19,795 nucleotides of DNA from Bacteroidota bacterium (GCA_023441805.1 JAEZNO010000027.1:1-19795); one strand, 5' to 3'; shown: positions 7,665-14,833, counted from the stretch's first letter. A program made the numbers and translations. The notes: generated by a model from the letters alone, not told the origin.

Positions 7665-8429
7665 ATGGAAACAAACCGGTATTTTCTGCATTTGAGCTAC
7701 AACGGGGCATCGTATCATGGATGGCAATTGCAGCGAAATGCTCATTCAGTGCAGGGCGAGCTTGAAGAGGCATTATTCTATGTTCTCAACAAGACTAAGA
7801 TTAATCTTACCGGTGCCGGCAGGACTGATACCGGTGTTCATGCCCGCAATTATTATGCTCATTTTGAAATCGAAAGAACACTTTCAGAAGAGGACCTTAA
7901 GCAGCTTGTTTACCATCTGAATCACATATTGCCTGAGTCGATTGGCGTTTATGATGCTTTTGCCGTTAAATCCGGTATACACGCAAGGTTTTCGGCTTTG
8001 TCGAGAACATACAGGTATTATATCTGCCGCAACCATGATCCTTTTAAAAGTGACTTCAGCTATCGATTGACTCTTCCTCTTGATATTGATAAAATGCAGA
8101 AAGCGGCTTCAATAATTCTCAACTACAGTGATTTTACCTGTTTCACAAAGACAGGTGCAAACACAACCACTAATTTATGTACTGTATTTGAGAGTGCATG
8201 GGAGATATCAGATAATATGCTGATATACAAAACTAAAGCCAACCGGTTTTTGAGGAATATGGTAAGAGCAATGGTTGGTACCCTGATTAATGTAGGTAAA
8301 GGTAAAACTACGCTTTCAGAATTCGAGCGTATTCTTGAAAAAGGTACTCGTTCTGATGCCGGACAATCAGTTCCTGCCTGTGGATTATTTCTTGAGTCAA
8401 TAGAATATCCTGAAGATCTCAGGCTCTAA
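7665..8429 (+). CDS. truA: tRNA pseudouridine(38-40) synthase TruA
   Basis: A 254-residue enzyme that makes pseudouridine at positions 38-40 of the tRNA anticodon arm. The N-terminal block RYFLHLSYNGASYHGWQLQ and the catalytic loop GAGRTDTGVHA (catalytic Asp D55) are typical. The later FSALSRTYRYYI and NRFLRNMVRAMVGTLINVG blocks complete the family signature. Length is normal for Bacteroidota TruA. It is transcribed away from the first hydrogenase operon and has no functional link to it that I can see. The ATG at 7665 lies immediately behind a promoter-like element. Confidence 0.97.
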   Translation: METNRYFLHLSYNGASYHGWQLQRNAHSVQGELEEALFYVLNKTKINLTGAGRTDTGVHARNYYAHFEIERTLSEEDLKQLVYHLNHILPESIGVYDAFAVKSGIHARFSALSRTYRYYICRNHDPFKSDFSYRLTLPLDIDKMQKAASIILNYSDFTCFTKTGANTTTNLCTVFESAWEISDNMLIYKTKANRFLRNMVRAMVGTLINVGKGKTTLSEFERILEKGTRSDAGQSVPACGLFLESIEYPEDLRL

Positions 8430-8684
8430 AATCACATATTAGATCATTCGATACTTACGTCGATCGAGGTAAGAATGTCAGTAAATTTAATTCTATCAAA
8501 TACTCCTGGTGGTAATCAATTTTGTAGGTTATATTTCAAATGATAAGGATGACCAAATGAGATCCAAGGGAATATTGTAAGCATATTTTTTCAGTCGAAA
8601 GAACAGTAGGTTAATGGAGTTTTGATAGAACATAAACATAGAAAAACTAACAATTTCAGGCTTGTTGTTGTTATTTTAATAACA

Positions 8685-8702
8685 TTGTTAATTTTTTCAC
8701 AA
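8685..8702. promoter_or_regulatory. Predicted Rex operator of the second hydrogenase operon
   Basis: TTGTTAA-TTTT-TTCACAA matches the Rex-type consensus TTGT(T/G)AA-N4-TT(A/C)ACAA; the half sites differ at one position. It lies just upstream of the predicted -33 element of the operon promoter. Directly abutting it on the left (8668-8685) is a weaker relative, TTGTTATTTTAATAACAT, containing the perfect palindrome TGTTATTTTAATAACA, which may be a second weak site. Together with the exact site at 7344 this makes NADH-responsive control of both operons likely. Confidence 0.62.
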
Positions 8703-8707
8703 ATTTG

Positions 8708-8739
8708 TTGGTTTATTCAAAAATAAGTATCTACCTTTG
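8708..8739 (+). promoter_or_regulatory. Predicted promoter of the DRTGG-hydS-hydBAC2 operon
   Basis: The -7 element TACCTTTG (8732-8739) matches TAnnTTTG exactly. A TTG at 8708-8710 lies 21 bases upstream as -33. The start should be near 8745, leaving a leader of about 45 bases before the ATG at 8790. No other promoter of this quality was seen before 17129, so all ten genes downstream may share it. Confidence 0.55.
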
Positions 8740-8789
8740 CATTACCATTTGAACTGATCCTGCACTCTCGGGTGCTTAAATTTAAAGTA

Positions 8790-9134
8790 ATGAAAATCAG
8801 GGAAGTTGTTGAAATATTGAATGCAAAGGTTGTTTCAGGTCAAGACAAATTAGATGCTGAAGTTGAATACTCATTCGCCTCAGACCTGATGAGTGATGTA
8901 CTTACGATTGAGAAAGAGAACATACTCCTATTGACCGGATTAGCTAACGTTCAGACAATCAGAACCGCAGAGATGTCTGAGATAAGTAACATAATCTTTG
9001 TACGACAGAAAAAGGCGACACCTGAAATGCGCCAATTGGCTGAGGAAAATGATATGATATTAGTTGAGTGTGATTACTCTATGTTCAAAGCCTCAGGCAT
9101 ATTATACTCAGCAGGTTTGAAACCTGTATATTAA
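8790..9134 (+). CDS. DRTGG-domain protein, first copy
   Basis: A 114-residue single-domain protein of the DRTGG type. The signature segment around SFASDLMSDVL (in the middle third of the N-terminal half) is shared with the second copy at 10930 (GYSSDLLSDVL), as are the openings MKIREVVEIL and MKVKELAEQL. That alignment supports ATG 8790 over an upstream GTG at 8772. DRTGG domains occur in phosphotransacetylases and next to CBS pairs and are thought to bind small ligands; the ligand is unknown. As first gene of the operon, with its stop one base before the next ATG, it is translationally linked to the RsbT-like ATPase. Small DRTGG proteins of this kind accompany HydS-type hydrogenases in other anaerobes. 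Function here: unknown, probably signalling. Confidence 0.8.
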   Translation: MKIREVVEILNAKVVSGQDKLDAEVEYSFASDLMSDVLTIEKENILLLTGLANVQTIRTAEMSEISNIIFVRQKKATPEMRQLAEENDMILVECDYSMFKASGILYSAGLKPVY

Positions 9135-9135
9135 A

Positions 9136-9555
9136 ATGAAAATGGATTTTGAATATTCAGTTGAAGGAGGAAATTTCATCAAGGCCGGCTCCGCATCCAG
9201 TCAGGTGAAGAAAGTACTCAAGCAATTGAATGTCGATCCGAAGATAATCAAACGTGTGGTGATTGCACTTTATGAGGCAGAAGTTAACATTGTAGCACAT
9301 GCTTGGGAAGGTACAGTATTCGTTAAGATTGACACAAATCGCATCGACCTTAAACTCGTCGATAAGGGACCCGGAATCCCTGATATCAATCTGGCAATGC
9401 AACAAGGTTATTCTACTGCCTCATCCGAAGTGAGAGAAATGGGGTTCGGCGCCGGTATGGGCCTCCCAAACATGAAAAACAACTCCGACGAGTTAAATAT
9501 AACTTCAGAAGTTGGTATCGGGACTACAGTTGAAATGACAATTTATCTGAACTAA
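9136..9555 (+). CDS. RsbT/RsbW-like HATPase (anti-sigma-factor kinase family)
   Basis: A 139-residue GHKL-fold ATP-binding protein. The N box is at 47-56 (EAEVNIVAHA, with N51 as the Mg-ATP ligand), the G1 box is DKGPGIPD at 76-83, and the G2-type loop is GFGAGMGLPNM at 103-113. The GxGxGL pattern and small size match the RsbT/RsbW serine-kinase families that phosphorylate STAS-domain antagonists in sigma-factor partner switching. No STAS protein, sigma factor or PP2C phosphatase lies in the window, so the substrate is unknown. It sits between a DRTGG protein and the HydS-like hydrogenase, the same neighbourhood described for sensory hydrogenases in Thermotoga and Clostridia. That context suggests it passes on the HydS signal. 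Confidence 0.85.
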   Translation: MKMDFEYSVEGGNFIKAGSASSQVKKVLKQLNVDPKIIKRVVIALYEAEVNIVAHAWEGTVFVKIDTNRIDLKLVDKGPGIPDINLAMQQGYSTASSEVREMGFGAGMGLPNMKNNSDELNITSEVGIGTTVEMTIYLN

Positions 9556-9556
9556 A

Positions 9557-10933
9557 ATGAAAAACAGCAGTTTCCAACATGCACTGAAAATCAGGGAAGA
9601 CCTTTGCGAAGGTTGCTGCCACTGCATGATTGTTTGCCCTACTGAAGCCCTCAGGGTTAGAAATGGCAAAGCCGTGCTTATGGGAAACCGCTGCATTGAT
9701 TGTGGTAAATGTTACAGAGAATGCCCTTCAAGTGCAATCATTATTGATCACGACGACTTTAATTTTATTTTCGACTATAAGTACAGGGTTGCACTTGTAC
9801 CTGCAGTGTTTACAGGACAGTTTCCTGACGATATCAATCAAAAGCAAATTCATAGCGTAATCCTTGATCTTGGTTTTACACAAGTATATGAGGTTGAAAA
9901 TGGAGTTAGAATCCTAATTGATGAGATTAATAAATATGCTGCTGAGCATCAACACATTAAACCGCTGATTTCATCCTTCTGTCCTGCAATTGTTCGATTG
10001 ATTCAGGTTAAATTTCCTTCACTGGTCGACAATATTATGCAATTAAAAGCTCCTCTGGATATATCTGCCAGATTTCTCAAGAAACAGCTAATAGATAAAG
10101 GTGCCAAAGAAGAAGAAATCGGAATTTTCTATGTGACTCCATGTGCAGCAAAAATAGCAGCTATCAAAGAACCCGTTGGTGAAGCTACCTCAGATATCAG
10201 TGGTGTTATTAACATGGATTTCCTGTACAACAAAGTATTTCAGCAGGTTAAGAGGAAATCTAAGGACGCTTGCTCCTACCCTCTTACTGAAACACTTTGT
10301 AATGAATCAAGAAACTGGTCACTCACCAATGGTGAGGTCTCAAATTTAAGTGGCCGCTGTCTTGCCATTGATGAGATACACAATGTGATCGATTTTCTTG
10401 AAAAGATAGAGAATGAAGAAATCACCGATATAGATTACCTTGAGCTCAGAGCTTGCGATGAAAGTTGCGCCGGTGGTGTCCTGACTCATGAAAATCGATT
10501 TCTTACAGTCGAGAAGATGAAGAAATCAAAACCGGTTAAGAAAACTGATACCGGCTTCAATAACCACGAAGGTGGATTCAAACCTATCATGCAGGAAAAA
10601 GAGTACTTATCAAAGTACATTGGAGTTGACCCCATTAGTCCCAGGTCGATTTTAGTCCTTGATCAGGATATGAGCGAGGCTATGAAGAAAATGGACAGGG
10701 TAAATAAGATATTGAAAATTTTACCACTGATTGATTGCAGTGTCTGCGGAGCACCAACCTGCCAGGCACTAGCACTTGATATAATCAACGGAGAAGCTGA
10801 ATTGAAGGATTGCATATTTGTACAGCGGTCATTAGAGTTAAAGGGAGAACTAACTTCAGAGGAAAGTTGCAAGATTTTAAGAAAGATTTGGGGATTTGAA
10901 AAAACGAGTAAATACAGAAGTATTAAACCATGA
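9557..10933 (+). CDS. hydS: HydS-like putative sensory [FeFe]-hydrogenase with C-terminal [4Fe-4S] domain
   Basis: A 458-residue protein with two N-terminal [4Fe-4S] clusters (C17/20/23/27 and C46/49/52/56), a reduced H-cluster domain (about 75-320), and a C-terminal PF04060-type [4Fe-4S] domain (C394, C397, C402, C419). The four cysteines expected to hold the H-cluster are kept: C142 in SSFCP, C196 in TPCAAK, and C300 and C304 in ACDESC; K199 is also kept. The catalytic surround is altered. F141 replaces the proton-relay cysteine of TSCCP, T195 replaces the Met of MPC, R298 replaces the Met of ExMAC, and the GGG run is lost. This pattern matches group C/D putative sensory enzymes such as T. 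maritima HydS, which turn over poorly. It lacks the PAS domain found in some relatives. It should sense H2 or redox state and signal through the neighbouring ATPase or DRTGG proteins; this role is inferred. Confidence 0.88.
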   Translation: MKNSSFQHALKIREDLCEGCCHCMIVCPTEALRVRNGKAVLMGNRCIDCGKCYRECPSSAIIIDHDDFNFIFDYKYRVALVPAVFTGQFPDDINQKQIHSVILDLGFTQVYEVENGVRILIDEINKYAAEHQHIKPLISSFCPAIVRLIQVKFPSLVDNIMQLKAPLDISARFLKKQLIDKGAKEEEIGIFYVTPCAAKIAAIKEPVGEATSDISGVINMDFLYNKVFQQVKRKSKDACSYPLTETLCNESRNWSLTNGEVSNLSGRCLAIDEIHNVIDFLEKIENEEITDIDYLELRACDESCAGGVLTHENRFLTVEKMKKSKPVKKTDTGFNNHEGGFKPIMQEKEYLSKYIGVDPISPRSILVLDQDMSEAMKKMDRVNKILKILPLIDCSVCGAPTCQALALDIINGEAELKDCIFVQRSLELKGELTSEESCKILRKIWGFEKTSKYRSIKP

Positions 10934-11280
10934 AAGTAAAAGAATTAGCCGAGCAATTGCAAATGAAGGTAGTTAGCGGTCATTCAGGACTGGATAACGA
11001 CATTACGGGTGGATACAGCTCTGATCTGCTTAGTGATGTACTGGCTCATGCCGAACAAGGTAACGTCTGGATAACCCTGCAAACACATAAGAATGTAATG
11101 GCTATTGCTTCCTTAAAAGATCTGGCTGCTGTAATAATAGTCAACAATAATCAGCCTGAAGAGGAAATGATAGCCCATAGCAATGAAGAAAATATACCTG
11201 TACTATTGACAAGTGAACCAACTTTTTCAATAAGCGGGAAAATATATAATTGTCTAAATGTGCTTAGCACAATTAAATAA
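10930..11280 (+). CDS. DRTGG-domain protein, second copy
   Basis: A 116-residue protein related to the gene at 8790, with the shared opening (MKVKELAEQLQMKVVSG) and core SSDLLSDVL. Its ATG overlaps the hydS stop (ATGA), so the two are translationally coupled and probably made in fixed proportion. The C-terminal half differs more from copy one and contains an alternating hydrophobic strand AAVIIVNNN, as in a Rossmann-like domain. The two copies flank the ATPase and HydS and could form a heterodimer. Ligand and function are unknown. Confidence 0.8.
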   Translation: MKVKELAEQLQMKVVSGHSGLDNDITGGYSSDLLSDVLAHAEQGNVWITLQTHKNVMAIASLKDLAAVIIVNNNQPEEEMIAHSNEENIPVLLTSEPTFSISGKIYNCLNVLSTIK

Positions 11281-11307
11281 ATCATTTAAAAGCAAAACAG
11301 TATCAAA

Positions 11308-12051
11308 ATGAGAACTTTTAAAGCTGATCTGCATATTCATACGATATTATCGCCATGCGCAAGTCTGGAGATGAGCCCGAAGAATATTGTCAGCAAAGCT
11401 TCAGAGAATCATTTGGATATTATTGCGATAACTGATCATAACTCAACCAGACAGTGTGAAATAGTGCTTAAAGAAGCTAATAAAATTGGCTTAACTGTAT
11501 ATCGGGGAGTTGAAATTACTACTCAGGAAGAAATACATTGTCTGGCCTATTTTAGCAACTCAGATGATCTGAGCTGTTTCCAGTCAATCCTTGACGAGCA
11601 TTTACCAAAAATAAAGAATGATCCTTCCCTGTTTGGCTACCAGGTAGTAGTAGATGAAGATGAAAATATAGTTTTTGAAGAAGAAAATCTTCTGATAAAT
11701 GCCATAGGATTAGGAATTGAAAAGATTGAATCACTTGTCCATCAATTGAACGGAGTATTTATTCCGGCTCATATAAATAAATCGAAGAATAGCATCATAA
11801 GCCAGCTGGGATTTATCCCCAAATCGGTAAATGCCGATGCTTTTGAGATAACCGGGCAAGTTACAGATATAGAAGCTTTCAAGAAGGCAAATCGACTGCC
11901 TGAATCAACAATACTATTTAAAAATTCAGATGCTCATCTTCCGGAAGATATAGGAAAATGGTCATCAGAACTTGAGATGGAATCCACTGATTTCAGTGAA
12001 TTTCGTCGTGCCTTGAAAAATCTATCGGGAAGAAAGGTGGTACTCCAATGA
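11308..12051 (+). CDS. PHP-domain metal-dependent phosphoesterase-like protein
   Basis: A 247-residue PHP-superfamily protein. Metal ligands expected for an active site are present: H9 and H11 in DLHIHT, D43 and H44 in ITDHNS, E69 in GVEIT, H77, a histidine in IPAHI, and the pair in NSDAHLPEDIG near the C-terminus. Similar proteins hydrolyse phosphate esters (histidinol phosphate, nucleotide or RNA ends); the substrate here is unknown. It has no polymerase or other fusion. It lies 27 bases behind the second DRTGG gene and overlaps the next HATPase (ATGA), so it belongs to the signalling-like module. PHP genes also accompany the HydS locus in Thermotoga and several Clostridia, from my memory of those loci. 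Degrading a signalling nucleotide would fit, but this is speculation. Confidence 0.82.
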   Translation: MRTFKADLHIHTILSPCASLEMSPKNIVSKASENHLDIIAITDHNSTRQCEIVLKEANKIGLTVYRGVEITTQEEIHCLAYFSNSDDLSCFQSILDEHLPKIKNDPSLFGYQVVVDEDENIVFEEENLLINAIGLGIEKIESLVHQLNGVFIPAHINKSKNSIISQLGFIPKSVNADAFEITGQVTDIEAFKKANRLPESTILFKNSDAHLPEDIGKWSSELEMESTDFSEFRRALKNLSGRKVVLQ

Positions 12052-12596
12052 AAGATTTATCAATGCACATAATGGACATAGCACAAAACTCGATTGCTGC
12101 CAAAGCAACTCAGCTGTATATAGAGATAAACGAAAATAGCATCCGGGATTTATACAGCATAACTATAATAGACGACGGTATTGGAATGCCCGAAAAGATC
12201 CTCAACTCGGTGATTGATCCATTTTTCACAACTCGTGTGACTCGTAAAGTAGGTCTGGGCATTCCTTTGCTTAAACAAAATGCTGAACGCACAGGTGGCG
12301 ATTTTACAATAGAAAGTGAGGAAGGTAAAGGCACCAAGCTGGTGGCATCATTTGATTCGTCACATCCTGATTTTCTGCCTTTGGGTGATATTGCCGGAAC
12401 AATAGTATTGTTAACTGCGGCTAATAAAAACATTTCGATTAAATACCGGCATATATCTAAAAAAGGTGAGTACCTTTATGACACCCAGAAAGTGAATGAA
12501 ACGCTTGATGGAGTATCAATAGATGAGCCGGCAGTTATCAAGTTTTTGAAAGATATGATAAATGAGAATCTCACTGAAATTGAGGTTTTAAAGTAA
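12048..12596 (+). CDS. Histidine-kinase-type ATPase domain protein without dimerisation or sensor domain
   Basis: A 182-residue GHKL ATPase. The N box is DIAQNSIAAKA (10-20, N14), the G1 box DDGIGMP (42-48), the F box DPFFTTR (57-63), and the G2 box VGLGIPLLKQ (68-77). This arrangement is that of histidine kinases, not RsbW. There is no phospho-acceptor His domain in front, no transmembrane segment and no response regulator nearby. The C-terminal ~75 residues are unassigned. Its ATG overlaps the PHP stop. Such stand-alone HATPases sit next to [FeFe]-hydrogenase operons in other anaerobes. It could bind ATP as a sensor or phosphorylate an unlinked partner. Confidence 0.82.
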   Translation: MKDLSMHIMDIAQNSIAAKATQLYIEINENSIRDLYSITIIDDGIGMPEKILNSVIDPFFTTRVTRKVGLGIPLLKQNAERTGGDFTIESEEGKGTKLVASFDSSHPDFLPLGDIAGTIVLLTAANKNISIKYRHISKKGEYLYDTQKVNETLDGVSIDEPAVIKFLKDMINENLTEIEVLK

Positions 12597-12626
12597 CACT
12601 ATAATTATAAAAATTTTAAAATTGAC

Positions 12627-13022
12627 ATGACACAAGTTAAATCACTGGCTGACCTTCGCAAGATCAAAGAAAATCTTCAAGGGAAAATGGGCTTACGGGA
12701 AAAGAGCAATAATCCTGAGGCCCTCGTACAGATCAGAGTTGCAATGGCAACATGTGGAATTGCATCAGGAGCCAAACAAGTGATGGAATTCTTTATTGAT
12801 GAGCTGGACAAAAGAAATATCCAGGCAATAGTTACCCAGACTGGTTGCATGGGCTATTGTTTTGCCGAGCCAACCGTCGAAGTCACATTACCTGGTCAGA
12901 CTCCGGTAGTATACGGGTATGTTGATGTTGCAAAAGCTGACGCCATTATTGAAAAATACATCAAGAATGGTGAGCTCGTTGAAGGAATTATTCCGGTTAA
13001 TTACGAAACTATTGAAAAATAA
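12627..13022 (+). CDS. Thioredoxin-like [2Fe-2S]-type ferredoxin with three cysteines
   Basis: A 131-residue protein whose C-terminal 100 residues resemble the thioredoxin-fold [2Fe-2S] domain of NuoE/HydC and of HydB N-termini. The equivalent cysteines are C43 (ATCGIASGAK) and C74 and C78 (TGCMGYC). The fourth ligand, expected five residues after C43 (as in CGGTGC of HydB2), is a glycine/serine stretch, so a standard four-Cys cluster cannot form from this chain alone. Homologs with the same CGIA(A/S)GA pattern sit next to hydrogenase genes elsewhere, so this is probably a family trait rather than a mutation. The gene lies 14 bases before hydB2. A role as an accessory electron-transfer or assembly protein is an inference. 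Confidence 0.83.
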   Translation: MTQVKSLADLRKIKENLQGKMGLREKSNNPEALVQIRVAMATCGIASGAKQVMEFFIDELDKRNIQAIVTQTGCMGYCFAEPTVEVTLPGQTPVVYGYVDVAKADAIIEKYIKNGELVEGIIPVNYETIEK

Positions 13023-13036
13023 AGGAGGATTGTAGA

Positions 13037-14830
13037 ATGGCTAAATTTAAAATGCATCTCCTCGTCTGCGGTGGCACAGGCTGTCACGCCTCGAACAGCG
13101 ATGTGTTGCTAAGTAATTTCAAGTCAATTGTTGCTGAAAAAGGACTTGAAAACGATGTTCAGGTTATTGGAACCGGTTGTTTTGGATTCTGTGAAAAGGG
13201 TCCAATTGTAAAAGTAATGCCCGACAACACTTTCTATACTCAGGTAAAACCGGACGATGCCCGTGAGATCATTGACGAGCATGTCATCAAAGGTCGTAAA
13301 GTTACTCGTCTTTTGTACGAAAACCCTGAAACTAAAGAGCATATCTCCGATTCAAAACACATGGGTTTCTACAAAAAGCAGCTTAGAATCGCTTTGAGAA
13401 ACTGCGGTTTTATCGATCCTGAGAATATTGATGAGTATATTTCTCGTGACGGTTATGAAGCACTTGCAAAGTGTCTTACTGAAATGACTCCTCAGCAGGT
13501 TATTGAAATAATGAAGAAATCTGGTCTTCGTGGACGTGGTGGTGGTGGTTTCCCAACCGGATTAAAATGGGAAATTACAAACAAATCAGTCAGTGACGAA
13601 AAATACGTTGTATGTAACGCCGATGAGGGTGACCCTGGGGCATTCATGGATAGGTCAATTCTTGAAGGCGACCCACATTCAGTTATCGAAGCTATGGCTA
13701 TTTGCGGTTACTGTATTGGTGCTGAAAATGGTCTTGTTTATATCAGAGCTGAATATCCCCTCGCAATTGAACGTCTAAAGATTGCAATTAAACAAGCAAG
13801 AGAATATGGATTATTAGGCAAAGGTATACTGGGTACAAACTTCAACTTTGATATTGACCTTCGTTATGGAGCCGGTGCTTTCGTTTGTGGTGAAGAAACT
13901 GCTCTTATCCATTCAATGGAAGGAAATCGCGGTGAGCCAACAATGAAGCCTCCATTCCCTTCAGTATCAGGGTATCTGGAAAAGCCTACCAATGTTAACA
14001 ATGTTGAAACATTTGCTAACGTTCCTGTTATCATCAATAAAGGTGCTGACTGGTTTGCAAAAATCGGTACAGAGAAATCAAAAGGAACTAAGGTATTTGC
14101 ACTAGCAGGAAAGATTAATAATGTTGGACTTATAGAAGTACCGATGGGAACCACTCTTCGCGAAGTCATATTCGAAATTGGTGGTGGTATAAAAGGTGGA
14201 AAGAAATTTAAAGCTGTTCAAACCGGTGGTCCATCGGGTGGATGCTTAACTGAGAAACATCTTGACACTCCAATTGATTACGACAATCTGATAGCCAGTG
14301 GTTCAATGATGGGATCAGGTGGTATGATTGTTATGGACGAGGATGATTGCATGGTTTCAATGGCTAAGTTCTATCTTGATTTCACCGTTGAAGAATCATG
14401 CGGCAAATGTTCACCATGCCGTATAGGTAATAAACGATTATACGAGATCCTTGATAAACTCACAAAAGGTAATGGTACAAGAGAAGATATTGACCGTCTG
14501 CGTAACCTTAGTCAGGTTATTAAAGATACAGCACTTTGCGGATTAGGCCAAACCTCACCAAACCCGGTATTATCAACCATTGATAATTTCATGGATGAAT
14601 ATATTGAGCATGTAACCGACAAAAAATGCCGTTCAGGACAGTGTAAAGCCTTAATGCAGTATTACATCGTACCAGAGAATTGCGTTGGTTGTACAGCTTG
14701 TGCACGTAATTGTCCTGTTAATGCCATCACAGGTGAGCGTAAAGGAATTCATACAATCACCCAGGCAGTATGTATAAAATGTGGTGCATGCCTTGAAAAA
14801 TGTAAATTCAATGCTGTGGTAATAAAATAA
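13037..14830 (+). CDS. hydB: NADH/flavin subunit HydB of electron-bifurcating-type [FeFe]-hydrogenase, full-length form
   Basis: A 597-residue HydB. The N-terminal thioredoxin-like [2Fe-2S] domain has C11, C16, C48 and C52. The FMN/NAD loop GRGGGGFPTGLKW is at 166-178, NADEGDPGAFMDR at 194-206, GAFVCGEETAL at 280-290, and the SLBB part at about 355-430. The N3-type [4Fe-4S] ligands are C455, C458, C461 and C501. The C-terminus adds two ferredoxin clusters (C549/552/555/559 and C579/582/585/589), preceded by C531 and C536. This complete set is the architecture of HydB in characterised bifurcating enzymes (Thermotoga, Acetobacterium), which couple NADH and reduced ferredoxin to H2. A strong Shine-Dalgarno AGGAGG sits about 9 bases before the ATG, one of the best in the window and suggesting high expression. 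Confidence 0.97.
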   Translation: MAKFKMHLLVCGGTGCHASNSDVLLSNFKSIVAEKGLENDVQVIGTGCFGFCEKGPIVKVMPDNTFYTQVKPDDAREIIDEHVIKGRKVTRLLYENPETKEHISDSKHMGFYKKQLRIALRNCGFIDPENIDEYISRDGYEALAKCLTEMTPQQVIEIMKKSGLRGRGGGGFPTGLKWEITNKSVSDEKYVVCNADEGDPGAFMDRSILEGDPHSVIEAMAICGYCIGAENGLVYIRAEYPLAIERLKIAIKQAREYGLLGKGILGTNFNFDIDLRYGAGAFVCGEETALIHSMEGNRGEPTMKPPFPSVSGYLEKPTNVNNVETFANVPVIINKGADWFAKIGTEKSKGTKVFALAGKINNVGLIEVPMGTTLREVIFEIGGGIKGGKKFKAVQTGGPSGGCLTEKHLDTPIDYDNLIASGSMMGSGGMIVMDEDDCMVSMAKFYLDFTVEESCGKCSPCRIGNKRLYEILDKLTKGNGTREDIDRLRNLSQVIKDTALCGLGQTSPNPVLSTIDNFMDEYIEHVTDKKCRSGQCKALMQYYIVPENCVGCTACARNCPVNAITGERKGIHTITQAVCIKCGACLEKCKFNAVVIK

Positions 14831-14833
14831 TCT

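Larger units (their letters stand above)
8430..8789. other. 360-base region between truA and the second hydrogenase operon
   Basis: After truA there is an imperfect 20-base palindrome at 8454-8473 (CTTAC...GTAAG around TCGATCGA, one G-G mismatch) without a T-run. The stretch 8480-8660 shows no gene or recognisable element. From 8668 onward come the two palindromes, promoter and leader of the long hydrogenase operon, listed separately. A weak 5-bp leader hairpin lies at 8762-8775. Confidence 0.55.

Noticed and set aside
8454..8473. Imperfect palindrome behind truA as a terminator
   Set aside because: The stem has a central mismatch and no T-run on either strand; kept only as a note in the intergenic entry.
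8772..8789. Upstream GTG start for the first DRTGG protein
   Set aside because: The paralog at 10930 begins at the residue matching ATG 8790, and the six extra residues fall in the predicted leader.
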